Source of the DNA: Sphagnum compactum
Taxonomy: Eukaryota > Bryophyta > Sphagnopsida > Sphagnales
Length of the DNA stretch: 64,000 nt
Direction of reading: 5' to 3'
Assembly: GCA_965153455.1 (NCBI GenBank)
Contig: OZ234500.1
Coordinates: 1,922,001-1,986,000, forward strand
Positions 1 through 12,654 of the stretch are shown here, one piece after another. The notes under the pieces are model-generated. The model had not been told where the DNA came from and did not search any database. It worked only from the letters and a program-made list of their open reading frames with translations. The position numbers were made by a program, and so were the translations under genes. Numbering within the stretch: position 1 is the stretch's first letter; each line of letters opens with the position of its first letter.

Positions 1-293
1 AGACTTCTCTCTAAAATTAATTGTTGGTTGCAAACTATGCACGTTGGTGCCGATGTTTAGTTGTGTTTTGGAGCATGATAGCCAGCCTTCCAATTACTGT
101 GTGGAAGGAGAACAAAGGTGGTATTATTTGTCCCATTTTCATTACCAATGTAGGCAAACCACAGCAGAAGCACTCAGAATCCTGTGGGGAGTTGGTACTG
201 TTTGTTGTGCTGATCTTGTGCACTTTCTTTGATTGGGCCATGGGTTATGATCACTTTTTTTTGGGGGTGTGGGTAATTTTGTTGTATGTGCAG
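1..293 (+). other. 5' flank of INO80B gene: probable leader intron
   Basis: The reading frame is open through most of this stretch but has no convincing family similarity. It ends in TTGTATGTGCAG, a good splice acceptor (AG at 292-293), three bases before the first plausible ATG at 297. I read it as the tail of an intron in the 5' leader, or as an intron between an off-window first coding exon and the exon at 294. The window edge prevents a decision. Confidence 0.4.
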
Positions 294-296
294 GTG

Positions 297-3200
297 ATGG
301 GGGTAGATGTGGGTGTTGTTCGCAGAGGTGTTCTGTCTGGGAAAACAGACGATGGGAAGGACATTAGGTTATATTCAAGAAATGGTGGCAAAGACCACAA
401 GCAACAGGATGGATTGCAGAGCACTAGATATGAAGGAAGAGGAGATAGAGATGAGTATAAAGCAGGCAGAAATGAAGAGCAAGTGAGGAAAGATGATGGA
501 AGGTCCAGTCGAGATGAAGTACGAGGTGGAGGGAGTCATGATGGGAAGGGGGGGCAGTATGAGGGAAGAGCAGGCAGAGATGAAGGGAGGTTTTCTTTAA
601 AGGGAGATGTACACAAAGGTAGTCGATTCTCAGAGCAAGAGGAGAGTGAAACAGAGAGAAGGAACAATAGTAATGGTGTGGGCCGCCATGAGGACAGGGG
701 TGATTGGAGAAATGGCAGTGGGAGGCATGGTGCTAGCAAGCCAGAGTTTGAGAGGATGAAGCGTCCTGAGAAGAGCATGAAGGAAATTGTTGAGAGGGAG
801 AAACATCTGAAGGAAAATGGTGAAAAATTCAAACGGCAGAGAATCCATGGCAGTGAGAGAGATAAGTCAGGTTGGTCAAAAGAACATGATGACAGAGGAA
901 GGGATGCAGGGAAAGAGAGGGGAGATAGGGATAGGAGCCAAACAGTGCAGAATGCTTCAAGGGAGGTCCAGGTTGGAAGTGGGATCAAACCAAAATCTGC
1001 AGAAAAGTTTCTTCTTGAACAAAAAAGGTTTGTTCCCACTAAGCTGAAGCTGAAGGTTGGGGGTATCACCCATACTCTGGTTTCAGACTCTATGAAGAAG
1101 AAGCCTGTCTCATCAACTCTGGAGATTCAAGTACCACTTAAGGGACCTGAGCCTGATGATGCAGAGAAAAACAAGAAGCGGCGGCATCGGCTAATTCTTC
1201 AGGTTAGCTCTTATTGACAGCTCTTTTTGGTGAGGATCTGCTTTCATATAGCTACTTCAATACAGTGCTTAAGGTGCATGATTCACCCTATTGAGTTTAT
1301 AGTGTGTTTCAAACTCTCTGACAATGCTTTCTTATATGAATTATTCACAGTTCCTAACTGGACGGTGACTTATGTTGCAGGATTCTGATGAGGAGGATGA
1401 GATGACAGAGCCAAAGCTTGATTATCCCCCTCCAAAAGCCCATAAGGACACTGATAGGACCCATAGCCCAAGCTTCAGACCTCAACCTGAAATGAGGGAA
1501 GGATGGGGTGATCATTCTAGCCCTTTTGTGAGATTGATAGGTCAATCCAGGGCAAAACCATTGTTTGAGCCAAAGGTGGTATCAGAAGCACCTTCACCAG
1601 TGGTTCGGAAAAGCTCTCGCATTCCAAAGAGACGTGTGCTAGATGGTGATGAAGAGGAATCCGAAGATGCTAATCAAACCCAGAGACAGCGGTCGCATGG
1701 CAGAGGTGAGCTATTTGTGATTTTCATGCCATGGGGCTATGAACAGACCTAATTGCAAAACTGAAGTTTCAGGGCTTTTGGCTGGTCATGGCATCTCAAA
1801 TGTTTGGTCTATAGCTTGTATAGTGTATTTTGGAGCCAATTCTTATGGCACCCTGGTAGTGAGCCACCTATGTACAGTAGGTAGCCCTTTATTGCTCAAA
1901 ACAATTCTCTTTTCCTTCTATCTCTGTACTTCTGATTTATCTGTGCTGAATGGATCTCCTGCACAAGGTCACTCAGAATTTCACAATTCTTGCACTTTCT
2001 TGTATCCTGTAGGTGTCCAAAGAGCAGAAGAGGATATTGAGGAAGATGAAGGGCAACAGCCAGAGGAAGAAGATTCAGAGGATGAAGACTTGATTGTGAA
2101 GGCACCTGGTGTCATTTCAGATGAAGAGGATCTGGAAGATTTGGAGGAAGAAGATGATGAAGAAGTTGCTGGGAGAGCAAAGAGAGCAAAAGTGCAACAG
2201 CTTCATGGTAGTGGTAGTAAGGGGAAGCGCAGTACTGGGGCAGCACTCACAGCTCGACAGCGCTCAATGCAATCATCCAAAGAAGCAGATGGAGAAGCTG
2301 TCCTGAGTTTGATTGAGTTTCCAGGAGGCCTAGCAAGTCCACTTGGGCGCAGTATGGATCTCAATTTTTCTCCTTTGACTTAGTTTTGACTAACAGATAT
2401 AGGACCATTTGCTATCTTGCTTAGTTCTTTTCGGTGGTTGCTTGCATATGGCTTGCATGAGTTCAATCAAACTGAGTTTGTTTGTTTGAGATAGGATGTG
2501 CAGTGGCTTAGCTTATGTATTCGTAGTGTTGACACCTGTGGGCTTTCGTGCAGAGGGAATAGGTAAGCTGTCAGAAGCAGAGAGGCAGGTAAAGAGAGCA
2601 GAAGCAGCTCGTCGTCGGAAACAGCAGGTTGAGAAGGCTGCCATAGAGATTCAGGTACTGAAATTACCTATGTCAGTGCTCTCAACATATTCTCTTCTTT
2701 AAGCAATTGACCATGATGTTCTTCATCAGTAATGAATCTTGGTTTGCAAGAAATGACCAAGAACAATGAATGTATCCCAGTAGAGAATCTCTATGTTGCG
2801 GTGTCATGATTTGTTGACTGTGTGCATGATAGGCAACTGCAATCCAAAAAATTTTGGGCCAAGATTCCACTAGAAAAAGGCGTGAAGATCGCCTGCACAA
2901 GCGGAGGCAAGAGATTGAGCAGGTATCTTTTGGCTGCATTGATACATAAAATGCAGTGTTTCCATATGTTTCTGTTTCTAACTTTGAACCTTCTCAATCC
3001 ATTTTCCATTTTGCCCCTTACTTCCTCTGCAACAGACATTTCACCTAGATTTTTTCCTGGTATTGCAGGAAAAGAAGATGGCTGAATTGGTGGCAGCCAC
3101 CAACAGCATTCGATGGAGCCTGGGCCCATCAGGGACAGTGGTGTCATTTGCAGAAGATGTGGGTCTGCCCAACTTCTTCAACACTGGGCCTTGCAGGTCT

Positions 3201-4120
3201 CATATACTTCCCTCTTTCCGCTCTGGTTGGTCAAACATTGACATGAAAGCTGGTGTTCTATATCTCTTTCTGAGTTCTCCAGGACTAGTTAGGTCACTTC
3301 ACATGGAATTGGCTAGTCAGTTGTCTAGAGGTCTCAGATCCTTTGCTGTTGCGTTTTCCAAACTTTATGTGTAGGGAATGGAAAAATGAGGTTTTGTTAT
3401 TAAGTTTGTGTTTCCATATCAACATTTTAGTTACCTACTAAGGAATATCTATAGGTAGTTGCAATGCCAACAGGTGGTAAGCTTCAAGCCAAAAGCCAAA
3501 CATTTGGGACTAATGGCTCCCTTGCTATAGTGGTTCTGGGTTCAATTCACCACCAGGCCATGCTAGCTATTACCTACTACGGCCAACCTAGCTATACTAG
3601 GGGCAACCAATAAACTTGTCACTAAAATATATGTATGCATGTACATATCTGGAAGTCAAGCTGTGGGCGAGAGTTGTGCAACTGCATTTCCCTCAGTACA
3701 GTGGTTAGAATGTGACCACCTCTTAAATAATACCCAAAGTGTGGAGGCAGTCAGTCATACTTACTCGGCAATCAGTCTGTCAACACCCCACAGTCAACCC
3801 TTTTGGGGGTGTTGATTGTGTTGTTTTGTTTTTGAGACTTGCATGTTATATTAGGAGAGTGTCTTAAGTTTGGTTCCCTTGAAAATGAGATGCATCTTGG
3901 AGAGTCCTTTGTGTAGATCCTGTTTGTGATGTGTCTGCTCATTTGGCATTGTGCCTAATGCTGAAGGCCTGTTCCATTTGCTTCCAGGTACCCGCCTCCA
4001 AGAGAGAAATGTTCTGCACCCTTATGCCCCAACACATATAAGTATCGAGATTCCAAGTCCAAAGTGCCACTCTGCAGCCTTGAATGCTATAAAGTGGTCC
4101 ATGCTGTTGTGTCAACTTAG
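297..4120 (+). CDS. INO80B: INO80 complex subunit B-like protein (PAPA-1-like domain plus HIT zinc finger), seven exons
   Basis: Predicted nuclear subunit of the INO80 ATP-dependent chromatin remodeller. Exons: 297-1202, 1381-1705, 2013-2351, 2554-2654, 2833-2922, 3069-3196 and 3988-4120. Every intron is GT-AG and the phases (0,1,1,0,0,2) join into one 673-residue frame ending in TAG. Seen in order: a long charged RGD/ER-rich region (about residues 20-240); KLKLKVGGITHTL near 248, typical of plant PAPA-1 proteins; an acidic tract (about 413-462); the PAPA-1 core from LTARQRSMQSS (about 489) through LIEFPGG, the KLSEAERQVKRAEAARRRK helix and AIQKILGQDSTRKRRE; the IRWSLGPSGTVVSF motif; and a C-terminal HIT-type finger with Cys638, 643, 659 and 663 around YKYRDSKSK. 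Family assignment is firm. The N-terminus is not: ATG 297 lies just after a splice acceptor, so an upstream exon outside the window is possible. Intron 6 (3197-3987) is the longest. No poly(A) signal could be assigned. Confidence 0.9.
3474..3640 (+). repeat. Possible tRNA-related SINE remnant in intron 6 of INO80B
   Basis: A stretch with TAATGGCTCCC followed about 20 bases later by GGTTCTGGGTTCAATTC resembles an RNA polymerase III A box/B box pair (B-box consensus GGTTCRANNC). No poly(A) tail, target-site duplication or second copy is visible in the window, so this is only a candidate. Confidence 0.22.
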
Positions 4121-7100
4121 TTGTTGGTGAGATAAGTTCTAGCAACCTGTTTGCTTATATCTGACACATCAAGCAGCCTACAGTTGCTGTTCAACTCTGA
4201 AGTTAACATGGAGGCAGCTCGTCACTGCCGTTCGTGATGAAGGTGATGGTCTGTCACTTTGTGAGTGACTCTCATGAGGTTATGACTGCACTCATTGTCG
4301 TGTTACCTTTAATTGTTGTTGTGGAGATTTCTCTGCAACTTCATCGATCTTAACATGGAGGCGCTTTGACCTTCAACTCTGGGAGTCACTTTTGGCAGTC
4401 AAGACTGGTTGAAGGGCTTCGACACAATAGGCCACTGGGATATGAGCCTGCTATGACCTTGCTTGTTTACAGGGTCACAAGCAGATGTAACAGGGAACAG
4501 TGAATTCTGCTTGTATGTCAAGGTGCTGAGCTTTCAAGCATGGCATCCCAGTGCAGTGATATTTTGGCACACAACCACTGAGCAGCTGGCAGCATCTTGA
4601 AAACTACATCTACAGACATTGTCAACCTGCTGGTCTCGTTTTGGGAGCCTGCTGCTGAAGCAGAAGGTGGATTGGAAGCTGGGCATGTTGGCACCGATGA
4701 TGTATATAGAAAGGTTGTTCCAGTTCTCAAGTGTATGGGACTGTTGGTCAGTTCTGAGGCATCCTCAATTAAGGAGTTTGGACTTAGTATCAAATCCTAG
4801 AAGAATGATGCAAAAATGTGTAGTGAGTCAAAATGGTCCCATTGGTCCCATTCACTTGCATGGCCGAAGGTCTGCATTATGCAGCAGGCTTTGGGTCAGT
4901 TACTTGTGAATCGACACTAGGGAATTAGTCATACTGTACATAACACGGGAGACCAAGGTGATGCATCAGAGCATGAGAGTGAAATCACTGTCAATGTGGT
5001 GATTTTATCAGTTGTGCAATTTGGTCCATAATGCCATATTTTTTTGGATGTGTCAGTAGTATCTTAGAAGGTGAAGGACTTTGTGCAACAATTGATTTGC
5101 ACAACGATTATTTTCTTTCCAAATGTGGTGCCTGTAAATTGCAAAGGGAAAAGTGTATTTTCATTCTGACCAAGCCAAGGATGCTCTTTGAGATCTCGAG
5201 ACTGGTTCATTGGGCTATGATCAATGTAATCATGCTGTTTGGATACAGAAAGTGTGTGAGTAGGTGGTTTCGCAGTTCCAGGGAGTTGCAAGTCTTCTAG
5301 TGGCAAGTTGGTGGAATATTCTCATTAACAAAGATCCTAAATGGATTTTGTAGGTTTATAGTTATTGGTCAGGAGGGTTTCCCAATTTTCCTCATCCAGA
5401 TTTGTAGAATCATGTCCAATGTACAGTGTACACTATTTGTTCTGGTCTTGAGGTTAATGTCTCAAAGTTTTCATGTGTATTTGCTGTCTCTTTCATATTG
5501 TAGTATATACTTTGTGGGGAACTTTGGTGAATTAATCAGTTGTATACATACATATGTATAATGCTTGAATTTCATATTATTTATTTGTATCATCTGGATA
5601 TTATGTGCAGGGGAAGGGCCAGTTCAAAGTTCAGAAGGGGTTTATGTTGGTGTTGGGCAGGTATCATATACTGGATTAGATTGTGCCGCTTTTAAACTTT
5701 TTCAGTTGAAACAGAGTAATATTCTTACTTGTAGTGTTGAATGGTATTTTTGTGAACACTAGCTTTGATTTGTGAATGTTGAAAGAAGCTTGAAATGTGT
5801 TTATGTTTTAGTTAACTTTTTGAGGTTTCATTGGCAACCCAGACTTGTTACCATTGCGTTGGGTTCAAAAAAAGTTGGTCTAGCATTGTTAGGAACCTTT
5901 CAAATTTATGAGAGAAATTGAAATAACATATATATGTGTGTGTGTGAAAAATGAAAGAGTCAATTAAAATTATTGACTTGAGGTTTAAAATCTGTGGGCA
6001 AATTATGCCCATGAATTATGATGTTTTGAGGTTACAGGAGAGTCTTCAAGCTTGTTATTTTGCTCTTGCATTTTCAAGAGCATGTTAAGGTCAAGATTAG
6101 GTAACATGAGCCAAAGTGTTTACTTTTCTTCTAAGAATTATAGTCTTTTTGTCAAAAGAAAATTTTCATAGAATTCGTTTTTTCAATGAAGTCTTTTGTA
6201 ACTTTTTTTTTGAAAAAAAATTGCCTCAATATATCATATGGTTTTTAAAAAAATCATTGTTGAATAAATGTGACTTTTATAAAGTGTGGAGATATTTAAG
6301 CTTCATTTTTGAAAGATGATCACAATTTCAAATCATATAAAAAAACCATTTTTTACATTTTTTTACCTTTCTTGTATTATAAGTTATAACTTAGCTTGAT
6401 GAATCATGTACATTATACCTCATTTATATGTGGTAGAGGACTCTTGAAATTTAAAAATTTAAAAACATTCTTTAAAGTTTTGAAGTTTTAATATTTCACA
6501 TTAAAACAATCATGAATATGTTTTTTAGTTTGGCTAATAGGCTTTTATCATCTAATTTTTTTCCCCATCAAAATTGTCTCCTTTTGATTCAACAAGTGTT
6601 CATTTTTAAACATCCTAAATTAAAACCTAAAGTTAAAATTTGATAAAATAAAAATTTTGCTTAAATTTTTTGACATTCATATAAGTAAAAAAAGGAACAA
6701 CTTGTTATGATTGCCATGGTTTTAAATGACAAAACATAAATATTTCTTTGATTTTGAATAATTATGTTTAACATTGAATGCACTTTTTGGCTTGAGTTAA
6801 TGTGATTGTAGCCATCAATATGTTTCTATCCATGAGAAATGGAAGAAATTATGCTTTGATCAAATTAGCACACGCATATTTACATAGAAATGTATAACTT
6901 GGCCTCAACAGTTTGAAAAGGGTTGATAAAAACATAAGCATTCTTGGCATGGATTTTGAATTGCAATCAAGCAAATTGAATACTCATGTGAAAAGGTAAT
7001 TTTCAAGAAAGAAAGAATTTGGCAGTTGATATTATGTAAGCCATGCCACTCAAGTAACCAAAAAATATTTTATTCATAATCAAAGCTTGCATGTCATTGA

Positions 7101-7789
7101 ATTGTATATATTATTTTTGGATATTTAACTATATATGTGAACAACTTGGGCACATAGTTTCTAGTTTCTAATTCCTGCGATCAACATAATGTGCTAAGAC
7201 CAAGTAATTTACTTCAAGTGGGAAGTCATTATATTCATATAACGTACTTACAAGTTTACATATTTCCCATGAATGTCACTTGCAATCTCACACTCATTAT
7301 CCATCAAACCCTTTTTATCATCTTCAACAAAGGGTAATCTAAACATGAATCTAAAACTTTTTGCTACATATAGATTATCAAGTTCTTTTTTTAAGGTTGA
7401 ACAAAATCCATGTAAGCTTGAAATCATATGATGCATGTGACTCAAAACCAAACTCCCAATCTATGCCAATAAATGGCTCTAACTGCTATATGAACTAGTT
7501 CACAATTTAATATCATCTTCCAAAGAAGGTGATTGAATTGGGGAAAAAGACATTACACAACACACATTTATAAAATTGTAAATAATTTATAAAAAAAAAC
7601 TTTTGAATATAACCATTGTGTTAGTTCCAAAAATTATCAAAACTAGCATGATAATAATAAGTTTGGTCATAACATTATGAATGTCATTCACAAAGTGTTG
7701 TAATGTCACCCAACTAATGCACCTTACACAATGAGTTCAATTGATCTTGAACTCAGAACTTGCACATTGAATTCAATTGATTCATTACA
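4121..7789. other. 3' flank of INO80B and AT-rich intergenic DNA
   Basis: The first 900 bases or so after the stop are of mixed composition and probably include the 3' UTR. From about 5.9 kb the sequence becomes strongly AT-rich with A/T runs. I found no coding similarity and no intact repeat. Confidence 0.5.
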
Positions 7790-8059
7790 TCACATGAGAC
7801 TATATACACTACCATCCATGGACCAAAAGTTCACAACATACAAGTATTGGTCAACTTCCCATATTGCAATAACATTAAACATTTGAACATCATCAAAGTG
7901 GGCATTATGACATTCTTCTAAAGTGACTATTGATGGTAGCATCAAATCCCAAACAAAACCATTTTTAAACATGTGTCGAAATTGACTTAAACTTTCTATA
8001 TGCATGTGTTCCACAACAAAGTTTGGATGCAAGTGAAACTTCCCAGCCCTTAATGTCAT
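7790..8059 (-). other. Unidentified 89-codon coding-like ORF, probably a transposon fragment
   Basis: The - strand frame has balanced, protein-like composition with several Trp, His and acidic residues (for example GKFHLHPNFVVEHM and HFDDVQMFNVIAIWEVDQ). That is unlike the Lys/Phe/Asn-rich chance ORFs around it. It has no signal peptide, membrane segment or motif I can name, and no neighbouring exon extends it convincingly. A decayed piece of a mobile-element protein is the simplest reading, but I cannot name the family. Confidence 0.3.
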
Positions 8060-11000
8060 GGAATGGTCTTGCCCTTGCCCATTACGGTGTTGTGTCGCTT
8101 GAGCGAGATTGACCTAAGAGGCTCAGCTGATGCCTTGTCCATAATCCCAACAATATGGGCAAGGGCTTCACCACTACATACTACACAGTTGCCATCTTTG
8201 ATGTTTGTACCATTTTTTTGAGGAACCGGAATCGGATTTCCAGTTCCATTTTGATGTGTGGAACTGGGATTGAGATCGTTTCAACTTGAGTTTCTAGAAA
8301 TGGAACCGGCGGTTCTTGATTTAAAAGTAGAGAACCGCCCAACACTGGGTCTAGTGTCAAGTCTTGCACTACGGCCAGTTTAGGGCTTCAGGCTCGTTTA
8401 GGGTTTAGGGCTCATCAGAGGAGTGATAGCTCGGCCAGTCTTTTCTGGCCTTTGGCAGGTTGTGTTTGTGTGCTCGAGGTTGTGATCATTGCGGTCGTTG
8501 GCGGCGTCATTGATGATGGTGTTACACAATACAGTCGGCGCCTTGCATTTTTGGCTTCTTTAATCAAAGGTATGATGGGTTTAAACAGATTTAAATATTT
8601 GCTGCACTGAACTTTTATTATCCTCTGAAACTGCAGCTGGGTGCCTCAGCCCCAGAGTTCAATGCATGCATTTTCCGTTTGTTGAGTGTCTATTGTATTG
8701 CTGGATCTATTACCTGGTAGCGATGAAATAAATTTCTGGTCATAGTATGGATTTGTGGGAAGGATGGTGAATGTTAAGGTGGGCATTATTCTCTTCCTGT
8801 TGTCGATGAGTTTCGCTATTCTGCTGCATTGCTCTGTCTACATTGTTGTGCATCATCATCCCCTTTCAACCAATTCAGCCATCTCTGTGTTGTTCTGCGT
8901 TTTCCCATATGACTAGTGAATGATCTTAATTGGAGGCTGAACTTGATGCTATATGACCCATGAGCTGCAAAATTGATAGCAGGGCAAGGGTCTGATGGGA
9001 AAATGCAAAGCTGTTGTCCATTGGATTCGGGTGGAGCAGTCAGAGAGGTCGAGAGGATATCAGGCCACTGATGTCCTCTGAGAGGTGAGAAAGGGGAGAT
9101 CACTGTGCTCAAGGGGAAAGAAAGCACACCTTCACTGGATGCAATGCGAAGTTGGCAATCTTTCAGCTTATAATTCTTCCATCAACTCTTCCAAGGTACA
9201 AATGCAATCTGGACATTGGTGTACAAAGGTGGAAAATCCAGATCAGACCAGATTGTGTCATTCAATTCACACATCATCTTCTGAACCATAAACTGAACCT
9301 CCTTTGTAGTTCTTGTATGTTGGTACACACTTGTTTTGCTGTTGACTATCAGCTGTGGTGCTCAATTCATTCATAGCCAGACCTTAACCCCACACCAACC
9401 CTAATCCTTGACATTCAAGGGGCTTTTTCATAAAGAATGGAACCAATTTGAAATCTGACATTTGAGAAATTTAACTGAAGGAGTCAGCTCTCTATTGGAA
9501 ATCTGCAATACTTGGACATGATCTAACTGTGTGTCTCTGTTGTTAATGAAGCTCTGTGCATTTTCAGAAACGAAATACTCAACCAAAGCCTAACTGGCTC
9601 ATCACCCACTCCATTCCTGTTCATAAATCCTGTCCCAGAGCATGCAGCCTTGATTTCCTTGAATGGGGACTTGCTCTGATCATAGTTTCTCAGCACAAAT
9701 TTGGAGTCATGGTGAAACAAACTTCCTGGACCTTAAAAAACCCTAAACCCAATTATGTCCTGCATTTGTGTACGTATGTATGAATTACATCTAGAGGCTC
9801 AAACTTGTACTCGGGGTGCAAATTTTATTCATTTTTAATAACTTTCAGTGGTTTTAAAAAATATCTAAGTCTGGTTTTTATTCGTTTTCATTGAAGAATT
9901 GTGCATCCAGACACTGCCAATGCATGTACCTGGTTTCCAGTCACCCAACTTTTGCATTGTGTTCTGTCTCTATCTCCTTTCAATTAAACATGTGAGTAAA
10001 CCTGGATCACTTTTGGAATAATATAAGGTCAGTCCTTAACCTATATGAGCCTAAGCCCTTTCTCCTCTCATTTTACATCTCCTCAAAGCCTTAGTTTGAT
10101 ATTTGGTTCAATCTGATCATCCATGAATGAGATCACAAAACACTGTTGAATTCAAAGTTTCCACACTCAAAAAGTCTCTGGCACAAATTCCAGTTAAAAT
10201 CAATCAAGGGATGATGGGACACCAAGTCTAGGTTGAGTTCAAATTAGTGCTGCCAAGGTGGGATTTGAAGCTCGACTGCTGTAAACAAGCTTCTACCATG
10301 ATGAAAATTCATGCATCCATCCTGATATATTGGTGGCAATGGTCATGTTAGGTTCTCAAAATAAAAATTTCAACCTAAACTCTGAATTTTAAAGGAAAGA
10401 ATGGAACCTTGCAATCTGTAAATGTTAGGAACGTTGAAAACAAGCAACAACTTCAAAAGGAAAACAAGGTTAATACCTTCAGTCTAACTCACTTGAGTTA
10501 GCTCATAAACAAGGTTTTAAAGGAAGCCCCTTGATACTTACCTATCATCCCCACCACCTTCATTGGTGCAATCATGTGTGTGAATATTTGGTTTCACTAG
10601 TTGAAGACCTCATGCAATGCATGCACTTATTGGATCAAAACCTGACCTAAATCCACATGGCATTGCCTGGGCACCAAACCATTTGAAAGCTCTAAACTGG
10701 TGGTTTGTTCAGATCAATTGGAATTGAACAAAGGTATGATGGCAATACTACCTTTAGTTTGTCCTAGATGTACACTATAAACCAATGTTGGTTGGTTCTT
10801 GGTTTTAAGGAGAACCTTCAGTACATGTCCCCATTAAACAATTATCATTAGACCAACAATGTCCAAAATATTGTAGTGTGAGACAATGAAAATCTACCAT
10901 GATTCTAATATTGTCCTTGAATCTGACCATAGGCTTTTTGCTTATGAGCTTCAAGCCAGCCCAAGTGGCTGGGATTCATGGCCATGTTACAAAGTACCCA

Positions 11001-11421
11001 CATTTCCAAAACATGATAGTTCTCTTGCATGCCATTCATGATACATCCTTGCAATTCCTTTGAATTGTACCCCAATTGTCCATAACCTAGTGCTCCTCAT
11101 TAGCAACAAAACAAACAATTCAAGAGATTGAAACTCATTGCCACCTTGTGAACAAATCACGGGTTGAATCCCCCACTATACAATCTATGATAAATGTTAT
11201 GTTCAAAAACCAACTCAACTATGGTAGGGGTTAGTGGGTATAGTACTATACCCAATATACTCCCAAAGCCAAAATGTGTGTACTTTGGGATTAAACATGG
11301 GGGGAAGATTGGCTTAACTGTATTCGGCTTGTCATGGGTGGTAATATAATGACCATCCTTGGAAATACTAGGCAAGGTCTGAGCTTCTAAAATGAAAAGA
11401 GACAACAAGTCTTGGTAACTT
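8060..11421. other. Intergenic DNA, no gene recognised
   Basis: Mixed-composition DNA without recognisable coding exons. It contains TTTAGGG-type motifs near 8392-8410 and AAACCCTAAACCC at about 9739, and a patch at 8201-8365 rich in GGAACCGG/GGTTC words that may be a degraded DNA transposon. The 8.8-9.8 kb part is less AT-rich, but no frame is convincing. Confidence 0.4.
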
Positions 11422-11497
11422 GGTTTAGGGTCTAAACCCTAAACCCTAAATGAAAGAGGAAGAAGAAACTTTGATTCCCTTCTTCTTCCTCTTTCAT
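11422..11497. repeat. Head-to-head telomere-type motif followed by a perfect 18-bp stem-loop
   Basis: GGTTTAGGG at 11422-11430 faces CCCTAAACCCTAAA at 11437-11450. It is followed directly by an inverted repeat: 11450-11467 (ATGAAAGAGGAAGAAGAA) is the exact reverse complement of 11480-11497, with a 12-base loop. No terminator function is implied in a plant nuclear genome. Confidence 0.85.
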
Positions 11498-12613
11498 CTC
11501 TTTTCTACATATGCCTGCCCCAAACATGTGCCCCTCCTCAGTATGTAACTGCAGCTTACCCCAACAAGCTAAATACTCAATGACCCCATGTGAATGTTGT
11601 TTACTTACTAGCCCACCTAGTTGTCAAATAATGTAGTACCTACTAATATAATAATATGTACTAGAATTTTCCTTACAGAGATGGCTAAAAAACTCTAGGA
11701 GGAGTACCCCATCTTTAAGAAAGAAAAGAAGGAAGATGCCCAGTGACCATGGGACTCTCTACCTACCTTTCCCATCAAATAACAATTTGAAAAAAAAGTG
11801 GGCACAATGGTTGAACCAATGCAATCAAGTAGCTATAGAATGACACAACAAAAAAGCCATGTCCTATGGAAGTGTGACTTATAAATATTCCCATGAAATT
11901 CAAAATGTTGTTCCAAGTGCCCACACATAGGTATTACTTTATTGTATACAAGTAGGCAAAATGAACTAGAGAATGATCAAATTCTCTATAGACTTGTATG
12001 ATAATTTGTGTGCTCAAGAGTCAAAAAGGCTTGTAACAAATCATGTCAAACCCGAGGCGCCACCCCCCCACCTCCCCCCCCAAAGGAAGCAACTATTCCA
12101 TATGTTTGTCGGTTATGATTTACTCTTTGTTTGAACACTTCATGAACTTCTAGGGTTGCAGCCCACATCGACACACCCCAAGTCAACTACCCAAGGAACA
12201 CACCGGCTTTGCTTTATGCCAAGTCTTTTGGTACATGCTTAGTAGGTGGCCACAAGAAGGAGGGTAACTAGTGTAGTAGACAAAGGTGGTTTGATCAATG
12301 TATGTGGAGGGTGCCAAAGAGTCCATGTCCTCAAGCGAGAACTAGTCAATGCAAAGAGAGGAGGAGGACATTGGTACTGGTAGGGTGAAGAAGAACATGG
12401 AAGATGTCCAAAGAAACCCCCAAAAAAGGATGAAAGTGAGGAGGGAAAGGGGAGATAAAACACTTGGGACATGCAGATAAAATGGCCTGTCGGTGCACTA
12501 CAAAAATATGATATCCAAACAATGCTCTTGCTAGATCTTGTTGTTGTTACAAATCTCCTAACTTTGTTGTGGAGAGCAATCTTAAAGAGTTTAACTAGGA
12601 GGCTTCAAATGAT

Positions 12614-12654
<41 letters not shown>

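Noticed and set aside
536-1069. 177-codon - strand frame opposite INO80B exon 1
   Set aside because: A mirror of the purine-rich coding exon, giving a Ser/Leu/Pro-rich shadow frame.
3500-3570. tRNA gene suggested by a GGTTCAATTC box
   Set aside because: No acceptor stem or cloverleaf can be formed around it. At most it is a SINE remnant.
11150-11190. B-box-like GGGTTGAATCCCCC
   Set aside because: No matching 5' half and no cloverleaf.
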